Under the pieces are notes generated by a model. The model did not search any database. It was not told the origin of the DNA and worked only from the letters and a program-made list of their open reading frames with translations. A stretch of DNA of 64,000 nucleotides from Thalassomonas actiniarum (GTDB lineage Bacteria; Pseudomonadota; Gammaproteobacteria; Enterobacterales; Alteromonadaceae): contig NZ_CP059735.1 in NCBI RefSeq assembly GCF_000948975.2, forward strand, positions 1,178,001 to 1,242,000. The letters run 5' to 3'. Made by a program: the position numbers and the translations under genes. Position 1 is the stretch's first letter, and each line of letters starts with the position of its first letter. Positions 17,943 to 27,853 of this stretch are shown here, piece after piece.

Positions 17943-20411
17943 ATGACTAAAGATTTCTCTCAGTATCAAAATATAATTAGCCAGTTTCGCGGCCGGGTGG
18001 CAAATGCCAGCTTTGAGGCAGAGTTTAATGCGGCCACCGAGCACCTGGCGAAGACAGAAAAATTTCTGCTGAAAATGGAATTAAAGCGCCTGGCAACCCC
18101 CTGTACCCGTTTGATTGACTTGCGTGGCCATGTTGACGGCGATTGCCGTCCTTATGAACATGATGGCAGTGTCCACTTTCTAGATGCCATCGCGATTAAG
18201 GTCTTTGAAGAGAATCTGGGTTTTTACGGTGATTATACCCTGGCGGTTTATGAAGCCGTAAATAATACCGAAAACAATTTTCGGGTGATCTACCAAAAAG
18301 AAAAAGCACAGTTGCAGTTGGCGAAAAGCCAGGGAGAAATCAAGCCGCTTGAAAAAAATCAATATCCGGCAACTTTATATCGTTTAGGGGAGTATCATAA
18401 CCGGCGCGAAGAGCGGATGAACTTTGCGGTGCCGCTGCTGGTGATCTTAGACGATGATACTGAGCTTGAGTCTACCAGCTCGGATATCAGTGTGCATGGT
18501 TGTAAATTTCGTTTGCCTGCGGTGTGTGTGCTTAATGTCGGCCAGGTGGTTGGCATACGTTTTGTCGGCCTGGAGCAAGAGTTCCAATTTGGTTTTGAAA
18601 ACAGCTTTAACTATGAAGTTTTGCAGGTTCAGGAAGAGAATAACCAGCTGCTGGTTTCCGTGAAAAGAGTTGATGCCCCCGCTGATGACAGCTTTATCAA
18701 GTTCCTGCGCGGCTTTATTCAGGGCAATAAAAGGCGCTATAAAATTAACCTGGATAATACCATTAACGCGCTCCAGGCGCGCAGCATGGAGCAGTTTGTT
18801 TTACCTAAATCCAATGAATTGCCGGTCTTTGTCGAAGAAAACCAGGGGCAGCTGGTGCCGCGTTATGTGCTGACTTCCGGCAACAATCAGCCCAGCTATC
18901 AGTATTGGCAGGATGAAAAACACCAGGTGACCTTACATTGTTTGATCAACAAAGACAGGATCGAGCGCTTACAGAAAAAACGCCTGCTGGAAAACTCTTT
19001 ACTGGTTTATAGCTTTATTCATTACAATCAGGGAAAGTCTTATTTTTATAGCGCAGACGAGGAGCAACTGAAAGACGATAAAGACTTTATGAAACGTTTT
19101 TTGGGCTTTGCCGCCGCAAGGGACTCTTTTGCCATCACAGAATTAAGCTTTTTTGAGCTGGATGCCAGCCGGGCGTATTCACCCTTTACCTTGTCCGACT
19201 CCCTGACCAAAAAAGATGAATATCTGAACTTGCCGCCTTCGCAGGAAGTGTTCGGCATTTTAGGCAAGCTACCCTATATCGTGGTGGCGAATAATATTAC
19301 CGATGAACGTTTGGTAGAAGACTACCGCTTGATTTCCTATGAAGGCATAGATATCAACCAGCTGAAAAATTTCGGCCATAAGCGTTTGAGCAAGCCTTAT
19401 CCGGTGGATGAACTGGGGATCAATTACCGCAACCAGCGCCAGGAGCCCAGGTTTAATTATAAAACGCCGGTGATCATTGAAAGCGAAGGTGTGAGCTGGC
19501 AAGGGATTTCCCATGACTTTTCCGTGTCGGGGTTAATGATAGAACTGGATAAACCGGCGGTGTTAAAAAAAGGCGATATTGTTCATCTTAGTTTCCCCAA
19601 ATTGCAGAAAATCACCTCCACCTTTGATCTTAAGTCGCTGCCTTATGAAACCGTGTGTATTAATAAAAAGAAGACCATCATTAACCTGCGGGTTTATGTT
19701 GAGCAGCACCAGCATATCGGCCGCAGTTTTTTTAAATTGTTGATTGAAAAAAACCGCGACAAGTTAACGGCGGATGAATATGCCATGATAGTGCCGGGGC
19801 TAAGCAAAGCGCTGCGTAATGTCTACAGTCATAGCCTGAATATTTCCTCTTTGGTGGTACAAACCAGCGGCAGCCGTTATAAGATAGAGGCAATTGCCTG
19901 CAGCGCAGAAAACAACGAATTGCTGTCTTTGATGCGCAGGTTAAGCGACCGCCAGCAGTATTATAATTTATATCCGCTGCTCAGTAATTTGCAGGCGACT
20001 AACATCATGAATAACAGTTTGAAAAAAATGCAAACCGGCGATGAGCCGATCACTGAAATTTTATATGTTGCCATAAACCATGATGTCGAAATGGTCGAAA
20101 AAGCGGTGATGACTAAGCTTGCCAGCGAATTAAAATCCACCGACGACAGAAAAACCTTTATCCGCGATGCGTTAAAAGCCGGCAGCTTTTATTGTGTCCA
20201 GGTGAAGTTGTCACGGGCGGATGAGCCGGATATGGATTACTTAAATCCCGAGCTCAGTTATATCGGCTCTTATGCCATCCACAGGGGCAAGCAAATCGAA
20301 CAGGAAATCTGGAGTGTTGCCGGGGTTATCCAGTTGCTGGATATTACCCACGAGGCGATGATCCGCTATAACTTTGTGCCTGAGGGGGTGCATTCCTCTA
20401 CCCTTTTATAA
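17943..20411 (+). CDS. Large protein with two PilZ domains
   Basis: An 822-aa cytoplasmic protein, likely a c-di-GMP receptor. The first PilZ region begins near residue 154 (RREERMNFAVPLLV, then SSDISVHGCKFRL). The second begins near residue 496 (RNQRQEPRFNYKTPVII, then SHDFSVSGLMIEL). Both keep the R-x(3-4)-R and D-x-S-x-x-G signature, though the first motif of the second copy is RQEPR. The N-terminal 150 residues and the C-terminal 200 are not recognised. No signal peptide or membrane segment is seen. It is a single gene with no obvious partner. What it controls is unknown; motility, adhesion or polysaccharide output would be usual for PilZ proteins. Confidence 0.8.
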   Translation: MTKDFSQYQNIISQFRGRVANASFEAEFNAATEHLAKTEKFLLKMELKRLATPCTRLIDLRGHVDGDCRPYEHDGSVHFLDAIAIKVFEENLGFYGDYTLAVYEAVNNTENNFRVIYQKEKAQLQLAKSQGEIKPLEKNQYPATLYRLGEYHNRREERMNFAVPLLVILDDDTELESTSSDISVHGCKFRLPAVCVLNVGQVVGIRFVGLEQEFQFGFENSFNYEVLQVQEENNQLLVSVKRVDAPADDSFIKFLRGFIQGNKRRYKINLDNTINALQARSMEQFVLPKSNELPVFVEENQGQLVPRYVLTSGNNQPSYQYWQDEKHQVTLHCLINKDRIERLQKKRLLENSLLVYSFIHYNQGKSYFYSADEEQLKDDKDFMKRFLGFAAARDSFAITELSFFELDASRAYSPFTLSDSLTKKDEYLNLPPSQEVFGILGKLPYIVVANNITDERLVEDYRLISYEGIDINQLKNFGHKRLSKPYPVDELGINYRNQRQEPRFNYKTPVIIESEGVSWQGISHDFSVSGLMIELDKPAVLKKGDIVHLSFPKLQKITSTFDLKSLPYETVCINKKKTIINLRVYVEQHQHIGRSFFKLLIEKNRDKLTADEYAMIVPGLSKALRNVYSHSLNISSLVVQTSGSRYKIEAIACSAENNELLSLMRRLSDRQQYYNLYPLLSNLQATNIMNNSLKKMQTGDEPITEILYVAINHDVEMVEKAVMTKLASELKSTDDRKTFIRDALKAGSFYCVQVKLSRADEPDMDYLNPELSYIGSYAIHRGKQIEQEIWSVAGVIQLLDITHEAMIRYNFVPEGVHSSTLL

Positions 20412-20622
20412 CAGAGAGAGTGCCGGCTGCCTTAGCGGCTTTTGCCTGGATAAGGGAGCTTTGACTTTTTCTCTGGTAAAAGGTGACACTTTGGTTTTTT
20501 TATGCGGCTAAGCGGTTGCCCGATCGCTTAAGCCCTGTTGTTTTCCCGCCTGCGCGCTTTTATTTGCATAAATAAAGAAGTTGACTAACGTTAGATGTGA
20601 TATCAGCAACTTGAGAATCACA

Positions 20623-21768
20623 ATGAAAAAAATTCTTTTTATATTGTATTTATTGCTAATGAGTACTCCTTCACTGGCGGAAGTTTCAATAAATGGATTT
20701 GGTTCAATAGTGGCAGCGAAGCTGACTTCAGGTGATGGCTATATTGCCGAATATCCCAACGTGGCGATTTATGAAGGGAGCTCGGTAGATTTTTCCAAAG
20801 AAACCCGTTTAGGCATACAGATCAGTGCCGATATAAACGAAAAAACCAGTGTCACTTCGCAGCTTATTATGCGCTCTGCCAATGATTATGATGTTGAGCT
20901 CTCCTGGTTATTTCTCTCTTATCAAATTGATAATGATAAAAAAGTACAACTTGGCAGGTTAAGGCTTCCGGTATATCACTTTTCAGAATACATGGATGTC
21001 GGTTACGCCTATCCCTGGCTGCGTATTCCTTCTGATACATACTCGCTCGATGTGACCAACTACAATGGCGTTCGCTATAAGCAATCTTTTCAAATATCCG
21101 ATTATGTTTTAGAAGCTACCGCCTTATTCGGGCGGGAGAAAGATGAGGACTCGGAACTTATCAGTTATTTATTTCCTAAACAAATCGATCGGGAATTTAA
21201 AAACCTCTATGGCGGCGTGCTTAATTTTGATATGGATACTTTTGTGGTAAGAAGCTCTTATGTAAAAGGGAACCTTGAAGAAACCCGGCACCTGCAGGGC
21301 TGGTTAGCTACTGTGTTAGGGTTTGAGGACACTTATATCAGTGATTTAGGTACGGTTGATGAAAATGGCGACCCTTTAGTGGCGGCCGATACGGAGTATG
21401 ATATTTCGTTTTTTGATGTTTCTGTGCAGTGGCACCTTGATAATTTTCATTTTTTTGCCGAATACAATAAGTTTAAGCCTTTTTACAAATCCTATTTTGG
21501 CAGTATCAGTTATTCTTTTGATGAGTTTGAACCTTACCTGTTATGGTCTAAGTTTGACCTGGAAGAGGCTTGGGAGTCTCACGATACCACCGCAATTGGC
21601 GTGCGTTATAACTTTATGCCCGGCATGGCGTTGAAGTTTGATGTCAGCCGTTTTGATGATACCGGTTATAACCCTTTTACCCGGGAGCCTAATCCCGTCT
21701 ATAAAGCGGATGATGATGGTGACGGGGATGTAACCATAGTGTCGATGGCGATAGACTTTGTTTTCTAG
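20623..21768 (+). CDS. Outer-membrane porin-like beta-barrel protein
   Basis: A 381-aa protein with a signal peptide (KKILFILYLLLMSTPSLAEV) followed by many short alternating strands ending in aromatic residues, typical of a 16- or 18-stranded barrel. It ends in VSMAIDFVF with a C-terminal Phe, the outer-membrane assembly signal. The start at 20623 gives the signal peptide directly; an upstream in-frame ATG at 20581 adds 14 residues. Ten bases separate it from a small PstS-like gene, so the two are probably co-transcribed. The barrel call is by pattern; the substrate is unknown, with a phosphate-type anion possible from the neighbour. Confidence 0.72.
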   Translation: MKKILFILYLLLMSTPSLAEVSINGFGSIVAAKLTSGDGYIAEYPNVAIYEGSSVDFSKETRLGIQISADINEKTSVTSQLIMRSANDYDVELSWLFLSYQIDNDKKVQLGRLRLPVYHFSEYMDVGYAYPWLRIPSDTYSLDVTNYNGVRYKQSFQISDYVLEATALFGREKDEDSELISYLFPKQIDREFKNLYGGVLNFDMDTFVVRSSYVKGNLEETRHLQGWLATVLGFEDTYISDLGTVDENGDPLVAADTEYDISFFDVSVQWHLDNFHFFAEYNKFKPFYKSYFGSISYSFDEFEPYLLWSKFDLEEAWESHDTTAIGVRYNFMPGMALKFDVSRFDDTGYNPFTREPNPVYKADDDGDGDVTIVSMAIDFVF

Positions 21769-21778
21769 GGGGTTGACG

Positions 21779-22204
21779 ATGAAAAAATCATTTTTTGTAC
21801 CGGCTTTACTGGCCTTGGCCATGTTAACCAATAGTTGGAGTGTTATGGCTGAAGTGGCTATTATTGCTCATCCTTCCAATGAAAACTCCCCGAATAAAGC
21901 TCAGCTTATTAAAATTTTTCTTAAAAAGAATAAAGCTTTTGGCGACGGCTCTCCGGCGAAACCTATTTACCAGAAGAGCGGACAGGACATCAGTAAGGAA
22001 TTTAACGCTAAGGTGCTGCATAAATCGGCGTCACAATTAAAATCCTACTGGACTAAGCTGATGTTTACCGGCAACGGTTCGGCGCCAAAAGAAGTCAAGG
22101 GGGCCGGTGAAGTGATTGAACTGATCGCTAACAACCCGAGTTTTATCGGTTATATTGATGCAAGTAAGGTGACCGGCGAGGTAAAGGTCATTGCCAAGTT
22201 TTAA
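21779..22204 (+). CDS. Small PstS-like periplasmic substrate-binding protein
   Basis: A 141-aa exported protein (signal peptide KKSFFVPALLALAMLTNSWSVMAE). The body resembles the first lobe of phosphate-binding PstS-type proteins: AIIAHPSNENSPNKAQLIKIFLKK, then WTKLMFTGNGSAPKEVKG and NNPSFIGYIDASKV. It is about half the length of a full PstS and no ABC transporter genes are near. It follows a porin-like gene by ten bases. Proteins of this short type are usually annotated phosphate ABC transporter substrate-binding. Actual phosphate binding is unproven, and a role in sensing or porin assistance is possible. Confidence 0.75.
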   Translation: MKKSFFVPALLALAMLTNSWSVMAEVAIIAHPSNENSPNKAQLIKIFLKKNKAFGDGSPAKPIYQKSGQDISKEFNAKVLHKSASQLKSYWTKLMFTGNGSAPKEVKGAGEVIELIANNPSFIGYIDASKVTGEVKVIAKF

Positions 22205-22360
22205 GCCCTGAGTTTGTCTCTGGTGCCGCAATTATTGCTGGTTCTCTGGTGGGGGAATTTCCCGGAGGCAAGGCCCGAAATAACCGCTATACATCCTCTC
22301 TCGCAATAAAGATAAAGGAGAGAGAATGACTTTGGCTATTACTGGTTTATTTCAAGCTTT

Positions 22361-23434
22361 TTATTTAAGGTAATGTAATAAACAGTCCAGGCCGCTGTGA
22401 TTAATGCTGACGTCGGCCTGTTCCAGTACCAGGGGTTTAGCTTTAAAGGCCACACCCAGGGCGGCACTGTTCATCATCACCAGGTCATTGGCACCATCTC
22501 CCATGGCCACGGTTTGTCTGTGGTCGAGAGCAAACTTGTCACTGAGTATTTTTAAGGTTTGAGCCTTAACTTTAGCATCGACGATGTCACCGGTGACTTT
22601 ACCGGTGAGCTTACCGTCTATGATCTCCAGTTCATTGGCAAAGGCGCCGTCGAGTTCCAGCAACTGACACAGGTGATCGGCAAAATAAGTAAAGCCGCCG
22701 GATGCGATGGCAACCCGCCATTGATGCTGTTTCAGGGTGCCCACCAGGATTTTCAGCCCGGGCATTAAAGGGATATCCCGCGCGACCTCTGCCAGGACAG
22801 ATTCCGGGGCGCCCCTTAACCGGGCAACTCTTTGTACTAAGCTTTGGGTAAAATCGAGCTTGCCCTGCATCGCCAGCTCGGTAACTTCCGCCACCTGCTG
22901 GCCGACACCGGCAAGGGCGGCAATTTCATCAATACACTCGACTTCTATGGTGGTGGAGTCCATATCCATCACCAGCAACCCGGGCTTACTTAAGCTGGGA
23001 GCATCTTTGAGCAGGGCAGCTTCTATCTTATGTTTTAAAGAAAACTGCGCCAGTAACTGCCGGGATTGCCCGGGGTTCTGACACGTGACCTGAAAGCGGT
23101 AGCTTGATTGTTGGTTACGGTTATTTATCCGGCTCAGGCCGTTAATCTTAATGTTGCTGTCGGTGACCAGGCCCTGAAGTTGTCCGATACTAGTTTGCCC
23201 CAAGACGACCAGCTCCAGAGCCTCTTGCGGGTCGACACTTATTTGGGGAATCGTTTCCTTGTTTTGTTGTAAGGGGAAATCTGCGGTACAAAGGCCGGTC
23301 TCGACTTTGAGATCTGTATTAGTGAGTTGAAAAAAACGGAGGTTTTTGTTTATGGTTGCCGACGGCGAAATGCACTGTTCCAGCGTCAGGTGGGTGATAC
23401 TATCTAATGGTATTGAATATGTGGCAATTGACAC
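22361..23434 (-). CDS. serB: Phosphoserine phosphatase SerB
   Basis: SerB removes phosphate from O-phosphoserine, the last step of serine synthesis. The haloacid-dehalogenase motif I is LLVMDMDSTTIE, with ECIDEIAALAGV next, then motif II ASGGFTYFAD and motif III VAMGDGANDLVMM. I prefer the GTG start at 23434 (357 aa), with GGGG ahead and room for a promoter. An ATG at 23530 would add 32 residues unlike the family and leave only 17 bases before the divergent gene. The N-terminal part is the less conserved ACT-like region. The divergent smp gene is the same neighbour as in E. coli. Confidence 0.93.
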   Translation of the reverse strand: MSIATYSIPLDSITHLTLEQCISPSATINKNLRFFQLTNTDLKVETGLCTADFPLQQNKETIPQISVDPQEALELVVLGQTSIGQLQGLVTDSNIKINGLSRINNRNQQSSYRFQVTCQNPGQSRQLLAQFSLKHKIEAALLKDAPSLSKPGLLVMDMDSTTIEVECIDEIAALAGVGQQVAEVTELAMQGKLDFTQSLVQRVARLRGAPESVLAEVARDIPLMPGLKILVGTLKQHQWRVAIASGGFTYFADHLCQLLELDGAFANELEIIDGKLTGKVTGDIVDAKVKAQTLKILSDKFALDHRQTVAMGDGANDLVMMNSAALGVAFKAKPLVLEQADVSINHSGLDCLLHYLK

Positions 23435-23547
23435 TATAAGCCCCTGTTTAGCTAACAAAATAATACAAATATGTTCACGCCGGCATTTAAAATGAAGGGA
23501 GAACCCTCTATAGTGTAAGAAAACCTTCACTTCACTATAAAGTTTTT

Positions 23548-24180
23548 ATGAAGCAATCCGAACAGCCTTTATACCCTAAAATTTCATCGATTTATAATAA
23601 AATTCTGCAATTAGCTATCGCGATTGTGTTTATTATTGTTTTGATGAATTTATGGCTGGCGGTGAACAATCGCGGGCAGGCAACAATCGAGCAGCATTTT
23701 GAACATTTGGGCGATGTTTACCTGGAACAGGTAGCTGTGGCGGTGCTGACGTTAATGGAAAAAAGTCAGCAGGAAGAAAATAACAGGAAAGACTTGCAGC
23801 TTTATATTGAGCAGCTGGGACAGACGCCTATGGTGAAGGATGTTTCCTTGTATGATCTCCAGGGGCGCTTGTTGGCGCAATCAAGCGAGGCAGAAACCGT
23901 GAAGGGGCTGTTTGGTTTATCCCCGGCAACTGAAGATCGCAGCCGGCTTTACGTGCCTTTTGTGCAAGAGTTACGTAATGATAAGTTACGGGGCTACTTG
24001 CGTCTTTCTATTGAAAAGTCCGTTTTTACTTCCGATCTTAATGCCACTAACTATGACGGTCAGCGCTTGCTCGGAGTCATGTTGCTTATGGCGGGGCTTA
24101 CCGGGTTCTTACTGACCCGGGGATTTAGCCGTTTCAGCCGCCAGGGCTACCGGCTGGCAAAGCCCAATAATCGCCGCTAA
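23548..24180 (+). CDS. smp: Smp/YtjB-family membrane protein
   Basis: A 210-aa inner-membrane protein of the Smp (YtjB, also called AhpA) family. It has one membrane helix at about residues 20-40 (LAIAIVFIIVLMNLWLAV), a periplasmic stretch with LYIEQLGQTPMVKDVSLYDLQGRLLAQS, and a second helix near residues 172-190 (LLGVMLLMAGLTGFLLTRG). In E. coli smp lies divergent to serB exactly as here, which supports the identification. The molecular role is poorly defined in the family. Confidence 0.85.
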   Translation: MKQSEQPLYPKISSIYNKILQLAIAIVFIIVLMNLWLAVNNRGQATIEQHFEHLGDVYLEQVAVAVLTLMEKSQQEENNRKDLQLYIEQLGQTPMVKDVSLYDLQGRLLAQSSEAETVKGLFGLSPATEDRSRLYVPFVQELRNDKLRGYLRLSIEKSVFTSDLNATNYDGQRLLGVMLLMAGLTGFLLTRGFSRFSRQGYRLAKPNNRR

Positions 24181-24207
24181 TATCAGCTCATGCAGTTGAC
24201 CGGCCAT

Positions 24208-25008
24208 TTACGGCAGCTGAAATAATTCATTGATATTGCTTTCTATCCTCTCGGCAATAATCTCTGCCGGTTCCTGGCGTATATGTTTTAAACACTCGAA
24301 CACATTCACCAGCTTGAGCGGGCTGTTACTTTGCCCCTGGAACCCCGCTAACGGCATCGAAGGAGCGTCGGTTTCCAGCACAATGGCCGATAAAGGCAGG
24401 CGTTTAACCGTGTTGATGGTTTTTACTGCCCTGTCATAGCTGATGGTGCCGCCGATGCCGAGTTTAAAGCCGAGATCGATATAGGTTTTTGCTTCCTGGT
24501 AGCTGCCGGAAAAGGCATGGATAATACCGCCATAAGGAGATTTGCCTTGTTTAAGCAAAGGAATAAGCTCATGGTGTGAGCGCCTGTGGTGCACGATCAC
24601 AGGTAAATGGCAGTCTTTGGCCAATTGCAGCTGGTATTCGAAGAAGCTTCTTTGCTGCGCCAGGTTATCTGCTTTGTCGGCGATAACTTTGTCTATGCCG
24701 GTTTCCCCTATGGCGATTATATCCTGGCGATGTTGCCGGCTTAAGGCAGCGAGTTGTTGAAGATGCTGCTGTGTTAACCCGGATAAAAACCAGGGGTGGA
24801 TACCCAGGCAGGGTAATAACAGGGGAGCCAGGTTCTCTCCGTTGTTACCTTGCCTGCATAATGTGATGACTTTAGACCAGTTATCCGGCGCCGTGGACGG
24901 TACTATGATACGGTGAATGCCTGAGGTTAGACAAGCTTGCAGTAATGCTGGCAAATGATTGGAAAACTCATCAAAGTCCAGGTGGCAATGGCTGTCGGTA
25001 AATATCAT
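24208..25008 (-). CDS. yjjV: TatD-family metal-dependent hydrolase (YjjV-like)
   Basis: A 266-aa TIM-barrel hydrolase, probably a DNase or nucleotide-processing enzyme. The metal ligands are visible: SHCHLDF at the start, the Glu in IAIGETGID, the His in VIVHHRRSH, the His in GGIIHAFSGS and the Asp in VLETDAPSMP. These are the TatD signatures; the N-terminal MIFTDSHCHLD and closeness to smp/serB and prfC, as in E. coli, favour YjjV over TatD or YcfH. It converges on smp with 27 bases between the stops. Confidence 0.88.
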   Translation of the reverse strand: MIFTDSHCHLDFDEFSNHLPALLQACLTSGIHRIIVPSTAPDNWSKVITLCRQGNNGENLAPLLLPCLGIHPWFLSGLTQQHLQQLAALSRQHRQDIIAIGETGIDKVIADKADNLAQQRSFFEYQLQLAKDCHLPVIVHHRRSHHELIPLLKQGKSPYGGIIHAFSGSYQEAKTYIDLGFKLGIGGTISYDRAVKTINTVKRLPLSAIVLETDAPSMPLAGFQGQSNSPLKLVNVFECLKHIRQEPAEIIAERIESNINELFQLP

Positions 25009-25102
25009 GTTGTTAAGGTTTTGCTCGGCTTGGCTTCTTATGCCAGTGTATTCATTTTTATGCCTTGCTGCGAGCGAAAGTGAAGTTTAGGGGCTGGGGC
25101 AA

Positions 25103-25858
25103 TTACCGTGGGGAGTGAAAATACTTGTTATACAGCAAGGAATATTTTTCATTGCTGATAACTTTTAATAAGGCTTGCTGGAATGTTTGTACTAATTTGT
25201 CATCAACCGCTTTATTAAAAGCAAAGCAAGCGGTGGTGGTTTTTAGCGGGTAAACGATTTGGTAATTTTCGGGATCGTAGCCGTATTGCCTGAGCATATT
25301 GGGCAGGGCATAACTGTCATAGGTAAAGAGCTGAATTCTGTTTTTATCCAGCAACACCAGGTTGGACTGTATCGAGACATTACTGCTGATATTATCGCCC
25401 AGCGCCACTTCATGCCTTAAGATATGCTCACCGGCGTCAGAGCGTACGGTACCTATACGATAGTCTTTCAATTCATTGAGGTGATTGATCGTGATATTGC
25501 GTGATTTCAGGGCCACCAGCACCACTTGTACCGTGCTGATCGGGCAGGCCCATTTAAACATCTGCTCTCTTTTTGCCGTTTTGCTGACCGCAAATAAGAC
25601 ATGATGGCTGTTTTGCTGCAGCTCCTTAAATGCCCTGGCCCAGGGCATGACATCTATTTTTTGCGGAGCAACGCCCAGTTCCTGCCAGACTTGATTTAAT
25701 ATCTCGATAGAGATACCGGTGAGCTTACCTTGTTCCCGGTAATTAAACGGCGGGTAATCTTCCGTGGTGTAGTAGAGGTTTTCGAACGGACCGGTAAATG
25801 AGGCAGGTGCGAACAGCAGGCTGGCGAGTAAAAGTATTCGGGTAACATCATTAACCAT
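25103..25858 (-). CDS. Periplasmic amino-acid-type binding protein (SBP family 3)
   Basis: A 251-aa exported protein with a signal peptide (TRILLLASLLFAPASF) and the family-3 solute-binding fold: LYYTTEDYPPFNYREQGKLTG at the start, GISIEILNQVWQELG next, and the hinge region LKDYRIGTVRSDAGEHIL. No permease or ATPase gene is adjacent. Orphan members of this kind are common in Alteromonadales and may work in sensing or with distant transporters. The ligand cannot be told from sequence. Confidence 0.82.
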   Translation of the reverse strand: MVNDVTRILLLASLLFAPASFTGPFENLYYTTEDYPPFNYREQGKLTGISIEILNQVWQELGVAPQKIDVMPWARAFKELQQNSHHVLFAVSKTAKREQMFKWACPISTVQVVLVALKSRNITINHLNELKDYRIGTVRSDAGEHILRHEVALGDNISSNVSIQSNLVLLDKNRIQLFTYDSYALPNMLRQYGYDPENYQIVYPLKTTTACFAFNKAVDDKLVQTFQQALLKVISNEKYSLLYNKYFHSPR

Positions 25859-25913
25859 ACTGGGGCATCAGCCATCTCGAGGCATTTATCACTGGTTACT
25901 GACATCAGTATAA

Positions 25914-25943
25914 TGAAAAAAGCCGGCTTTGCCGCCGGCTTTA
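25914..25943 (-). terminator. argS terminator
   Basis: AAAGCCGGC-TTTGCC-GCCGGCTTT is a 9-bp stem. On the minus strand it is followed by six T (AAAAAA at 25916-25921 in plus sense), about 85 bases after the argS stop. Confidence 0.85.
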
Positions 25944-26027
25944 TATACAGGATGTATGTATGACGTGATCACATGGATGTGAAAGAACGCCGATATCAGG
26001 TGTAACGGCTGCTACACCTTGCTTAAA

Positions 26028-27767
26028 TTACATCCGCTCCATCACTTCTATGCCTAAGATGTCCAGACCTTGTTTTAAGGTGGCGGCGATTTGTTTACAT
26101 AACAGCAAACGGGACGCTTTAACCTGGCTATCGATACCTTCTTTTAAGATCGGACAGGCTTCATAAAAGCTCATATAGAGACTGGCCAGTTCGTAAAGGT
26201 AATTACACAGCAGGTTAGGAGTACCCTCGGAGATCACGGCATCGAGGACATCTTCTAGTTGTAATAACTTCAAGGCCAGGGCCTTTTCCTGGGGCTCGGC
26301 TATGGTGATGCTACCGCTCAGGTCATCGCTGTCGATACCGGCTTTAGTGAAAATACTCTGGATACGGGCATAACCATATTGCAGGTAAGGGGCGGTAGCG
26401 CCTTCAAAGCTGAGCATGGTTTTCCAGTTAAAGATGTAGTCACTGGTGCGGTTTTTCGATAAGTCGGCAAATTTGACCGCACCGATCCCCACTTTTTGGG
26501 CGATTTCTTTGAGCTGTTCATCGTTATAATCCGGGTTTTTCTCGCGGATTAAATCGCCGGCGCGGCTGACGGCTTCATCGAGCAACTCTGCCAGCTTAAT
26601 GGTGCCGCCGGTGCGGGTTTTAAACGGCTTACCGTCATCTCCCATCATCATGCCAAACGGGCAATGGTGATACTCAACATGCTCAGGCAAGAAACCGGCT
26701 TTACGGGCGACGATTTCTACCTGTTTAAAGTGTAATGCCTGGCGGGCATCGGTGAAGATCATAATGCGATCGGCATTAAGCTCACCGCTGCGGTAACGAC
26801 AGGCGGATAAATCCGTGGTGGCATATAAATAACCGCCACCGGATTTTTGTACGATAAACACCGAAGGCTCGCCGTCTTTATTGGCCATCTCGTCAATAAA
26901 GACTACCTTGGCGCCCTGATCTTCAACGGCGATTTCTTTGGCGGTCAGTTCATTGATCACATTGGCCAGGTCGTGGTTGTAGCTGCTTTCACCCATAATA
27001 TCGGCGCGGGTTAAGGTAACATTTAACAGCTGATAAATTTCTTCACTGTGAGTGATGGAAATATCGATAAACTGCTGCCATAAGGCGGCACATTCGCTAT
27101 CGCCGCTTTGCAGTTTCACCACATATTCACGGGCACGGTCGGCAAAACCTTCTTCTTCGTCGAAACGCACCTTGGCTTCGCGGTAGAAGTTTTCCAAATC
27201 CGATAAGGCGGTTTCTGCCACTTCATTGGCGGCGAGTTTGTCGTTTAAATGGGCCAGCAACATACCAAATTGTGTGCCCCAGTCGCCCATATGGTTTTGA
27301 CGTATCACCTTGTCGCCGCGAAATTCCAGCGCACGTACCACGGCATCGCCGATAATGGTGGAGCGTAAATGGCCGACGTGCATTTCTTTGGCCAGGTTAG
27401 GGGCGGAATAATCCACGACCACGGTTTGCGGTTTTTCCCGTTGGCTGACGCCAAGTTTCTCGTCTGCGCCTGTTTGCGCCAGCTGCCCGGCAAGCCAGCT
27501 ATCGGCCAGTTTAATATTGATAAAACCCGGGCCGGCTAATTCGATATTGTCGGCAATACCGGATAAATCCAGCTGTTCTACCACTTTAGTGGCCAGCTCT
27601 CTGGGGTTGGTTTTCAGTTTTTTCGCCGCGCCCATAACGCCGTTGGCCTGGTAGTCGCCGAATTCAGGGCGGCTGGACAGGCTGACTGCCGGATTAGTAT
27701 CTTCAGGTAAGCCGGCGGCAATCATGGCCGCTTTTACTTTTTCACTTAATAATTGACGAATATTCAT
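26028..27767 (-). CDS. argS: Arginyl-tRNA synthetase
   Basis: ArgS charges tRNA-Arg with arginine. It is 579 aa, the normal length. The class I signature appears as SAPNLAKEMHVGHLRSTIIGD (HVGH for HIGH). The Arg-tRNA-recognising N-terminal domain precedes it, the anticodon-binding DALR region follows, and the protein ends in the typical LGIEVMERM. The canonical KMSK is replaced by a looser loop (GKPFKTRTGGTIKLAELLDEA), as usual in this enzyme. It is upstream of a good terminator and probably a single-gene unit. Confidence 0.98.
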   Translation of the reverse strand: MNIRQLLSEKVKAAMIAAGLPEDTNPAVSLSSRPEFGDYQANGVMGAAKKLKTNPRELATKVVEQLDLSGIADNIELAGPGFINIKLADSWLAGQLAQTGADEKLGVSQREKPQTVVVDYSAPNLAKEMHVGHLRSTIIGDAVVRALEFRGDKVIRQNHMGDWGTQFGMLLAHLNDKLAANEVAETALSDLENFYREAKVRFDEEEGFADRAREYVVKLQSGDSECAALWQQFIDISITHSEEIYQLLNVTLTRADIMGESSYNHDLANVINELTAKEIAVEDQGAKVVFIDEMANKDGEPSVFIVQKSGGGYLYATTDLSACRYRSGELNADRIMIFTDARQALHFKQVEIVARKAGFLPEHVEYHHCPFGMMMGDDGKPFKTRTGGTIKLAELLDEAVSRAGDLIREKNPDYNDEQLKEIAQKVGIGAVKFADLSKNRTSDYIFNWKTMLSFEGATAPYLQYGYARIQSIFTKAGIDSDDLSGSITIAEPQEKALALKLLQLEDVLDAVISEGTPNLLCNYLYELASLYMSFYEACPILKEGIDSQVKASRLLLCKQIAATLKQGLDILGIEVMERM

Positions 27768-27853
27768 CTTGTTTGTCTCTTACGGGTTGCCGGGGCCTTT
27801 ATTCAAGTTAACGGCCCAGGCAACGGATGTTATTGCGCTGCTAATACAATCGA

